Source: a bacterium
GTDB lineage: Bacteria > Verrucomicrobiota > Verrucomicrobiae > JAJYAR01
DNA: 6,684 nucleotides
Direction of reading: 5' to 3'
Assembly (NCBI GenBank): GCA_021779435.1
Contig: JAJYAR010000155.1
Location: 1-6,684, forward strand
Shown: piece after piece, positions 1 through 5,424 of the stretch
Position numbering within the stretch: position 1 is the first letter of the stretch
Layout of the letters: each line of letters starts with the position of its first letter
Notes under the pieces: model-generated
Told to the model about the DNA's origin: nothing
The model's database searches: none
The model's input: the letters and a program-made list of their open reading frames with translations, nothing else
Program-made: the position numbers and the translations under genes

Positions 1-2367
1 TAGGGCCAGCCGGTGATTCGCCTCCAGCAGCCGTGCCGCCTTCGCCGATTCGCTCGCCGCGTTCTTGATCGCCTGCGCCTCGTCCAGAATCACGTAGTCG
101 AACCGGTGATCCTTGAAACTCGCCGCGTCCCGCCGCAGCGTCCCGTACGTCGTCAGCACCACGTCGTATCCGGAGAATGCCTCCGTCTCCTTCGCCCGCG
201 CCGTCCCCGTATGGTCAAGCATCCGCAGCTTCGGCGTGAACTTCGCCGCCTCCAGTTGCCAGTTGTAAATTAGCGACCGCGGCACCACCACCAGCGACGG
301 TGGCGCCTCTTCCCCCGCTTCCCGCAGCGCGCGCCGCTCCTCCAGCAGCGCCAGCACCTGCGGTGTCTTTCCCACGCCCATGTCGTCGGCCAGGCATCCT
401 CCGAAGCCGAACTCACGCAGGAAATGCATCCATCCCAACCCTTCCAACTGGTACCCGCGCAGCGTCCCCGAAAACCCCGCCGGCTGATTCGCCGCCTCCA
501 CGCCCGCAAACGCCGTCAGCCGCTGCCGCGCCCGGACGAACACCTCGTCCAACTTCACTTCCGGCTTCTCGGCCAGCAGCACATCGAGCAGCCCCGTCTG
601 CGATTTGGAAAATCGCAACCCGCCCTCTTCCGCCTTGCCGAACTTCAACAGCAGCCCGTACTTTTCCAGCAGTTCCTCCGGCACCAGCCCAAACGAGCCG
701 TCGGTCAACTCCACCACGCCCTCGTTTCGCCGCAGTGCCTCCAGCACCGCCGGCAACTCCGCCCTCGCCTCGCCGAACTCCACTTCCGCATGCAGATCGA
801 ACCAGTCGATCCCCGAACTCAACTCCGCCCGGAACCCCGTCGAATGCCGGAACTTCTTTCCCTTTACCTGCAGCTTCCATCCCGCCCGCGCCAGCGCCGG
901 CACAATCCGGTTCAGTTTCTTCCCCGGTACTTGCCAGTAGTCGTGATCCTGGTAGTAATACTGCCGCGGCGGCCGCTTGATTCCCAGTTCCTTCAGTAGC
1001 CCTACCGCCGCCTGCTCCGCTTCTTCGTGCCGCTTCACGTAACGCCGCCGCTTGGCGTCGTAAAGGCCTCGCATTTTTTCCGCCTCGGGCACCGCCAAAT
1101 CGCCGTATTCGAAGCTTAGGTCGCCCCGCAGCAGATTATTCCTCTTATCCATGTATGCGCCGGAATCCGCCACGCGGAAACTCACCCGCGGGGCCTCATG
1201 CACTTCCTCGAACCGCAACTCCTCCGGCCAACTCACCCGCGGCGGTTCCGGCCGCGACATAAGCTCGGCCACCAGTGCGTGCCCCTGCGGCTCCGGCACC
1301 GTGATTTCCTTCCGCTCCCGCAGGAAATCCAGCCACGCCCGCGCACCTCCCGTCTGAAACAGCGCGACTGTGTCGCCCACCACCATCACGCCGCCTTGAC
1401 TCATCAGCACCGGCGCGTCCAGCCCCATTACGTCTTCGCCCCGCCGCAACCGCCCGTTCAGCACCCACCGGTTGCCGGCCCGCTCCACGAACACTTCAAA
1501 CCGCCACGGCTCTCCCTCGTCCCACCGCAAAACGAGCCATTCCTCGATCGGCGCACCGGTTTCCCGCCGCAGCAGGCAACGCCCTGTCGCGCACAACTTC
1601 GGCAACAAGTGCCGCGCCGTCGCTCCGCTCAACACAAACGCGGACGGAATCGCTTCCACGTTGTAGTAGCCGTATAATTCCGGCGTCCCCGCCAGCAGCA
1701 TCAGCGCATCCCGGTCCGCCTCGCCCGGAATCGCCGCCATCTGGTCCCGCCTCACCCGCATCGCCTTCGGCTTTCCCAACGCGCCTGTCTTCAACGTATC
1801 GCGCGCGTTCACCTCAACGACAATGTTCGACTGATGCCGCATCGCCGCCAGATCCACCACGTAGTACAAAACCCGCCCGCACGGCCACTCCGGCGCCGTC
1901 TCCCTGCCCGTCTGGTACCGCTCGACCCCGGCCAGCGCGTCCTTCCACGCCCCATCCGTCCCCGGACGCCGCGGCTGCTTCTCCGGCTCAACCCACTCCC
2001 CGCCGCCGATCTCATCCAAAACAAAATCCGGCGAAGTGTCTTTCTCGACTGCAAGATCGTCCACCAGCTTCGGTGTCCCGCTCCCCACCCGCCCCAGCAG
2101 ATAATACTTCGCGTCCGCCGCCCGGATCACCGCCCAAATGTGCTTGCACACGCCGGACGACTCGTAGTACTCGCAGTCGCACGAAACGTGAATCCCGTCG
2201 CCCTTGCGCCGTAACTCCACTTCATACAACCGCGTCCCCATCACCTCGGCGCTCACCAACCACTGGTTGCCCTGAATCGACACGACTTTCCCGCCCGTGT
2301 AGACTAGGTCCCCGCGTTGACGCACCGCGGGTTCGACCCCGGTCTTCAAATATCGTTGGAGATACAT
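1..2367 (-). CDS. SWIM zinc-finger SNF2-family helicase, C-terminal part beyond the window
   Basis: This gene encodes the first 789 residues of a Swi2/Snf2-type DNA-dependent ATPase; the frame is open to base 1, so the rest of the helicase is cut off. A SWIM zinc finger, C63-x-C65-x8-C74-x-H76, lies near the N-terminus and probably binds DNA or protein. Residues ~100-620 resemble the accessory region that precedes SNF2 domains in bacteria, with DWFDL at 521-525 and a VELTDGSFGL-type segment at 553-562. The helicase core begins with LRGYQLEGLGW (636-646), followed by Walker A DDMGVGKT (661-668, K667), VVVPRSLIYNW (motif Ia, about 693-703), TTYGT, and the Walker B box DEAQ (762-765). The last visible residues, HRLAL, lead into the usual TGTP motif. 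ATG at 2367 is the only reasonable start: an in-frame TGA lies eight codons upstream with no ATG, GTG or TTG between. The Shine-Dalgarno is weak. The gene follows the VWFA array by 140 bp in the same direction. The likely role is nucleoprotein remodelling during transcription or repair; the exact function is unknown. Confidence 0.93.
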   Translation of the reverse strand, partial: MYLQRYLKTGVEPAVRQRGDLVYTGGKVVSIQGNQWLVSAEVMGTRLYEVELRRKGDGIHVSCDCEYYESSGVCKHIWAVIRAADAKYYLLGRVGSGTPKLVDDLAVEKDTSPDFVLDEIGGGEWVEPEKQPRRPGTDGAWKDALAGVERYQTGRETAPEWPCGRVLYYVVDLAAMRHQSNIVVEVNARDTLKTGALGKPKAMRVRRDQMAAIPGEADRDALMLLAGTPELYGYYNVEAIPSAFVLSGATARHLLPKLCATGRCLLRRETGAPIEEWLVLRWDEGEPWRFEVFVERAGNRWVLNGRLRRGEDVMGLDAPVLMSQGGVMVVGDTVALFQTGGARAWLDFLRERKEITVPEPQGHALVAELMSRPEPPRVSWPEELRFEEVHEAPRVSFRVADSGAYMDKRNNLLRGDLSFEYGDLAVPEAEKMRGLYDAKRRRYVKRHEEAEQAAVGLLKELGIKRPPRQYYYQDHDYWQVPGKKLNRIVPALARAGWKLQVKGKKFRHSTGFRAELSSGIDWFDLHAEVEFGEARAELPAVLEALRRNEGVVELTDGSFGLVPEELLEKYGLLLKFGKAEEGGLRFSKSQTGLLDVLLAEKPEVKLDEVFVRARQRLTAFAGVEAANQPAGFSGTLRGYQLEGLGWMHFLREFGFGGCLADDMGVGKTPQVLALLEERRALREAGEEAPPSLVVVPRSLIYNWQLEAAKFTPKLRMLDHTGTARAKETEAFSGYDVVLTTYGTLRRDAASFKDHRFDYVILDEAQAIKNAASESAKAARLLEANHRLAL

Positions 2368-2427
2368 CGCGGGAGACTCAGGCCCCCGTCATCGCTTCGA
2401 ACTCTGACACTGGCAAATGACTCTTGC

Positions 2428-2476
2428 TTTCAATCCCTGGCGCCTCGTTCCCGGCGCCGTCGGTCTTTTCAATCCC
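2428..2476 (-). repeat. Pair of 10-bp direct repeats, GGGATTGAAA
   Basis: The minus strand reads GGGATTGAAA at 2476-2467 and again at 2437-2428, with starts 39 bp apart. The flanks of the two copies do not match beyond this core. The core could be a paired binding site for a regulator of the SNF2 gene. It also resembles the 3' end of some CRISPR repeats (ATTGAAA), but two 10-bp copies are not an array. A chance origin is possible. Confidence 0.5.
2439..2458. repeat. Short GC inverted repeat between the direct repeats
   Basis: GGCGCC at 2439-2444 and again at 2453-2458 are separated by 8 bases. Because GGCGCC is self-complementary, the two copies could pair as a 6-bp all-GC stem with an 8-nt loop on either strand. 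No U-tract follows in the minus-strand transcript, so it is not a standard intrinsic terminator. It may be a weak pause or RNA-stability element, a protein site, or chance in GC-rich DNA. Confidence 0.4.
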
Positions 2477-2507
2477 GTCCCCTCAGTCTAGCCCCTCGTC
2501 GGCCCGG

Positions 2508-3968
2508 TCACGGACCCGCTCTTCCAACGCCTGGCAGCGTAACCGACCCCGCCGCACCTGACACCTCGTCATACACCACCACCCGAAGTCGCCTCACACC
2601 AGGGTCCATTCCCACCGCCACACGCTTTCCCAGGACGTTCTTCATCGCGTCCTCCTTTTGCGGCCCGGTCAAATCCGAATCCATCCTCACCTCCGCCACG
2701 CGCTTCCAGCCCCCGTCCGGCGCGAACTCGAACACATTCACCGAAAGTTCTGTCAGCCACCGGTCGCCCGCCGGCAGCATCGTCACATCCTCCGCCCGTA
2801 CCTTCACCTCCAGCACGGCATCCGCCTTGTTTGCGCCCGCGCTCACCTTCACCTTCACGCCAATCCCGGTCGCATCGAACGGACTCAGAATCGCCGACCG
2901 CAGCACCGTATCCTCCATCGCCTCCTCGGTCTGCTCCGGCGGATACGCAATGTACTCCGTCATCGCCACCAGCTTCACGCCCTTGCGCGAACATTTCAGC
3001 TTGATCTTGTGCAGCTTCCCATCCCACTTCTCCGGAGCGGGGAAGTACCCGATCACATAGCTCGACCGCGCATCTTGCAGCGCCTTGCGGATCGCCCCCA
3101 CCACATCGGGACCCGGAAACGCCCGCCCGCCCGTCATCGCCGCCATCTCCTGAAGCGTCTCGTCGTCCATCTGGTAAATTCTGCCGCCAACCGCCGGCCC
3201 GCTCAGCCTCACCGGATACATCGAAATCCCTTGCGCGTCCAGCACCGCGCTCATCTGTCGCATCATCGGCGTGTAGTCGTAGCCGTACATCCCCGCCTCG
3301 GTCTGACCGGGGTCCACCTGGATCGGCACGCCGTGCGTCAGCCACACCAGGTTCTTCCGGCCCGCCACCGCCCCCACCGGCGCCGCCAGCGTCTCCAGGC
3401 CTGCCACTGTCGCCTTCACCCGTTCCTCGGCAAACAGATAATCCCTCGTCGCAAGTTCGGTCTTCAGCACCGAGTTAAGCCGCTGCCCAATTTCGGCGAC
3501 CGTTGGCGCCCTTCCGCGACTGTCCGGCTCGTCTCCCGGATCCGGCAGCGGCGCAATCGGCAGCACCCCTTTCAGCGTCAGCACGTAAACGTACAGATAC
3601 TCGGCCGGCCCCAGCTTCTTCAGCGCCTCCAGCAGTTGCCCGCCCGCGTAGCTCTCCTCGCCCTGCCCCGCGTTCAGCAGGTCCAGCAGCACCACCGTTA
3701 CGCGCGGCGGCGCCGCTGTCGCGCGATTGGAGAATTCCCCCGGCCCCAGTGGTTCCCCCGCTTCCGCCGTCCGCTCGTTCGTCTCGCGGAAAAGGACGAT
3801 CTTCTCCGCCTTCCCCGCGTCCGACACCGCGAGCTCGCCGGGCTCGAGATCCCGCACTGGCTGCCCGCGCGCGTCCTCCGCCGCCACGTTCAGCATCACC
3901 AGCCGTGTCTGCCCCCCAAAGACAACCACCGGCAACAACAATCCAATTCCCAGCCCCGCCGCCCTCAC
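2508..3968 (-). CDS. Exported VWFA-related protein, acidobacterial type (copy A)
   Basis: The product is a 486-residue protein of unknown specific function. Residues 1-20 form a signal peptide: Arg2, then a hydrophobic stretch rich in G, L and V ending near FGGQ. Residues 21-63 match the short beta domain that begins this family (TRLVMLNVAAEDARG... DLEPGELAVSDAGK). The VWA-like core follows: VTVVLLDLLNA (90-100), a helix with EALKKLG, YLYVYVLTLKG (124-134), GRKNLVWLTHG (203-213) and MTGGR (278-282). The canonical metal site DxSxS...D is altered to D96-L-L-N-A, and the usual TDG is T211-H-G. SSYVIGYFP (302-310) and WDGKLHKIKLKC (315-326) form the best conserved block; C326 is the only cysteine. 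A beta-rich tail ends with LRVVVYDEVSG and GSVTLPG (474-480). GTG at 3968 is chosen because it overlaps the upstream stop as GTGA and gives a full signal peptide. The frame stays open far upstream, but that stretch lies inside copy B. A metal-independent binding role outside the cytoplasm is inference. Confidence 0.9.
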   Translation of the reverse strand: MRAAGLGIGLLLPVVVFGGQTRLVMLNVAAEDARGQPVRDLEPGELAVSDAGKAEKIVLFRETNERTAEAGEPLGPGEFSNRATAAPPRVTVVLLDLLNAGQGEESYAGGQLLEALKKLGPAEYLYVYVLTLKGVLPIAPLPDPGDEPDSRGRAPTVAEIGQRLNSVLKTELATRDYLFAEERVKATVAGLETLAAPVGAVAGRKNLVWLTHGVPIQVDPGQTEAGMYGYDYTPMMRQMSAVLDAQGISMYPVRLSGPAVGGRIYQMDDETLQEMAAMTGGRAFPGPDVVGAIRKALQDARSSYVIGYFPAPEKWDGKLHKIKLKCSRKGVKLVAMTEYIAYPPEQTEEAMEDTVLRSAILSPFDATGIGVKVKVSAGANKADAVLEVKVRAEDVTMLPAGDRWLTELSVNVFEFAPDGGWKRVAEVRMDSDLTGPQKEDAMKNVLGKRVAVGMDPGVRRLRVVVYDEVSGAAGSVTLPGVGRAGP

Positions 3969-3991
3969 GGCCCGTTCCGCTCCGCTCCTTT
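3965..3991 (-). promoter_or_regulatory. GTGA start/stop overlap and ribosome-binding site of copy A
   Basis: The TGA of copy B (3967-3965) overlaps the GTG start of copy A (3968-3966) by 4 bp as GTGA. Purine-rich sequence just upstream on the minus strand includes AAAGGAG (3991-3985), 16 nt from the GTG, and a second GGAG (3983-3980), 11 nt away. This arrangement suggests that ribosomes finishing copy B restart on copy A. It also decides the start codon, because the next in-frame ATG (codon 25) would remove the signal peptide. Confidence 0.75.
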
Positions 3992-5410
3992 CAACGTCAC
4001 CGACCCCACCTGGTTCGAGTAATTGTCGTAAACAATCGCTCGAATCTTCCCCGCTCCGCCGAACTCCAGTCCGCGCTTCACCACAAATCCGCTCTGCATC
4101 GTCTTGTCGCGTTCCGCCGCGCTCAAGTGCATGTCCATCGGCTGCGGGTCCGTCGCCCTTGGCTCCGCGCCCTCCTCGAGCACTGCGTAAATCACTACCA
4201 GCGATCCGGCCCACTCGTCCCCCACGGGCAACAGCTTCACGTCCTGCGCCCGCACCCGCAGCGTCACTTCCACGGTCCCCGGCGCGTCCACCACCGGTTT
4301 CATCGACGCGATCAGCCCGATCTCGCTTGCATCGAACGGACTCAGCGTCGCCGCCCGCAGCGCCGCCTGCTGCCGCGCTCCGCCCCGCGTCGCCGCCGGC
4401 TCCGCGATGTACTCGCTCTTGGCCAGCAACCTCACGCCCTTCAAAGAACATTTCAGCTTGATCTTGTGAAGCTTCCCGTTCCAGTTCTCCGGCGGAGGGA
4501 CGTAGCCCACTACATAGCTCGACGCCGTGTCCGCCATCGCCTGCGTCACAGCCTTGGCGATCTCCGTGTCCAGATACACCCGCCCGCCCGTCATCGCCGC
4601 AATTTCGCCCAGCGTCTCCGCGCTCGCCCCGATCTCCCCGTTCCCGTTCATGTCCACCGGATACATCGCCACCCCGGCTTCATCGAGCGTCGCCCCCAGC
4701 AGCCGCATCTCCCCCTCCGGATCGAGGCCCGGCTCCTCGAAATCCACCGGCACTCCGTGCGTGATCCACACAATGTTCTTCCGCCCCGCCACCGCCCCCA
4801 GCCGATCCGCCAGCATCTTCATCGTCGAGAACGTCCCCATCACCCGCTCATCGGTGTACATGGCCGGCTTCATCCGGTACGCCGCGTTCATCGCCTGGTC
4901 CAGCCGGGGCTGAATCGTCTTCGTCCATGCCGTCGCCATCCGCGGCGGCGGTCCCTCGCCCGCCTCCGGCAACCCCACCACCGGCATCAGCCCCTGCTCG
5001 GTCAGCAGGTAAAAATACAAATAGTCCGCCGAATCCACCTTCTTCAGCGCGTCGATAATCTCCCCTCGCGCGTAGCCCTGCTGCGTCATCCTCGCGTTCA
5101 GCACGTCGAACACGATCACCGTCACATGCGGTATCGCAGCGCTCCGGTTGGAAACCTCTCCCGGCGCAAGCTTCGGCTCCGCTTCCCCCGTCGCCCCGTT
5201 CGCCTTCCGGAATACCGTAATCCTCTGCTGTTTCCCGTTGTCGAATACCTGCAGGTCGTCCTGCGTCAACTCCGGCGCCCTGGCCTTTCCCGCTTCAACC
5301 GCCACGCTCAGCGTCACCAGCCTTGTCGGCCCGCCGGGCACGGCTTTTTTCGGCGCCGCGCAGACCACACCCGCCGCCACAGCCAGCGCGCACCCGGCTC
5401 GCCACATCAT
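3965..5410 (-). CDS. Exported VWFA-related protein, acidobacterial type (copy B)
   Basis: This is a complete 481-residue paralogue of copies A and C. Residues 1-20 look like a Sec signal peptide: Arg4, then a hydrophobic Ala/Val stretch, with a possible cut after VCA or CAA. Cys17 is not in a lipobox, because Val precedes it. Residues 28-67 fit the family's opening beta domain, TRLVTLSVAVE then LTQDDLQVFDNGKQQRITVF. The VWA-like core contains VTVIVFDVLNA (96-106), ALKKVDSADYLYFYLLT (121-137), GRKNIVWITHG (209-219), YPVDMNGNG (250-258) and MTGGRVY (273-279). D102 of the first metal motif remains, but its serines are L and A, and TDG is replaced by THG (217-219). SSYVVGYVP (297-305) and NGKLHKIKLKC (311-321) form the conserved block. 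The tail contains SPFDASEIGL (357-366), RAQDVKLLPVGDEW (387-400) and GSVTL (469-473). ATG 5410 overlaps the stop of copy C as ATGA; a second ATG follows immediately. Its function is not recognised beyond family level. Confidence 0.92.
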   Translation of the reverse strand: MMWRAGCALAVAAGVVCAAPKKAVPGGPTRLVTLSVAVEAGKARAPELTQDDLQVFDNGKQQRITVFRKANGATGEAEPKLAPGEVSNRSAAIPHVTVIVFDVLNARMTQQGYARGEIIDALKKVDSADYLYFYLLTEQGLMPVVGLPEAGEGPPPRMATAWTKTIQPRLDQAMNAAYRMKPAMYTDERVMGTFSTMKMLADRLGAVAGRKNIVWITHGVPVDFEEPGLDPEGEMRLLGATLDEAGVAMYPVDMNGNGEIGASAETLGEIAAMTGGRVYLDTEIAKAVTQAMADTASSYVVGYVPPPENWNGKLHKIKLKCSLKGVRLLAKSEYIAEPAATRGGARQQAALRAATLSPFDASEIGLIASMKPVVDAPGTVEVTLRVRAQDVKLLPVGDEWAGSLVVIYAVLEEGAEPRATDPQPMDMHLSAAERDKTMQSGFVVKRGLEFGGAGKIRAIVYDNYSNQVGSVTLKGAERNGP

Positions 5411-5424
5411 GATCCCGCCTTCCC
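5407..5424 (-). promoter_or_regulatory. ATGA start/stop overlap and ribosome-binding site of copy B
   Basis: The TGA of copy C (5409-5407) shares 4 bp with the ATG of copy B (5410-5408) as ATGA. GGGAAGG lies at 5424-5418 on the minus strand, with 7 nt between AAGG and the ATG, which is good spacing for a ribosome-binding site inside the end of copy C. This is the classic layout for translational coupling in an operon. Confidence 0.78.

Larger units (their letters stand above)
2368..2507. other. Intergenic region between the VWFA array and the SNF2 gene
   Basis: This 140-bp stretch is the only non-coding DNA in the window. It holds two copies of a 10-bp direct repeat (minus-strand GGGATTGAAA) on either side of a GGCGCC inverted repeat, listed separately. 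The TTGAAA within each repeat resembles a -35 hexamer, but I see no convincing -10 box about 17 bp downstream of either copy, so a promoter for the SNF2 gene is possible but unsupported. There is no hairpin followed by a T-run on the minus strand, so no intrinsic terminator is evident after the VWFA array. Read-through into the SNF2 gene therefore cannot be excluded. Confidence 0.7.

Noticed and set aside
300..980. Plus-strand frames of 110-226 codons opposite the SNF2 gene
   Set aside because: They are Pro/Ala/Arg-rich and overlap a minus-strand frame with intact helicase motifs, so they are shadows.
1..2367. Assignment of the SNF2 gene to a DISARM or other defence system
   Set aside because: No methyltransferase, DUF1998, phospholipase D or other partner gene is in the window, and SWIM-SNF2 proteins are common outside defence loci.
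2378..2392. Five-codon upstream open frame (ATG ACG GGG GCC TGA) just before the SNF2 start
   Set aside because: It has no clear ribosome-binding site or attenuator structure, and such a short frame is expected by chance.
2428..2476. Possible CRISPR remnant based on the ATTGAAA ending
   Set aside because: Only two 10-bp copies exist, the spacing and flanks do not define a 25-37 bp repeat, and no cas gene is visible.
2658..4022. 454-codon open frame on the plus strand
   Set aside because: It is antisense to copy A, rich in Arg and His, and has no domain pattern. It is explained by codon bias of the real gene.
3969..4451. Upstream extension of copy A to an ATG at 4451, giving 647 residues
   Set aside because: The extra 161 codons run through the coding sequence of copy B in another frame and give a Gly/Arg/Ala-rich translation. 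The GTG at 3968 has a signal peptide and a coupled overlap, so it is the better start.
5360..5410. Copy B as a lipoprotein, from Cys17 in the signal peptide
   Set aside because: The residues before the cysteine are G-V-V. A lipobox needs a small residue (G, A or S) directly before the cysteine, so signal peptidase I cleavage is more likely.
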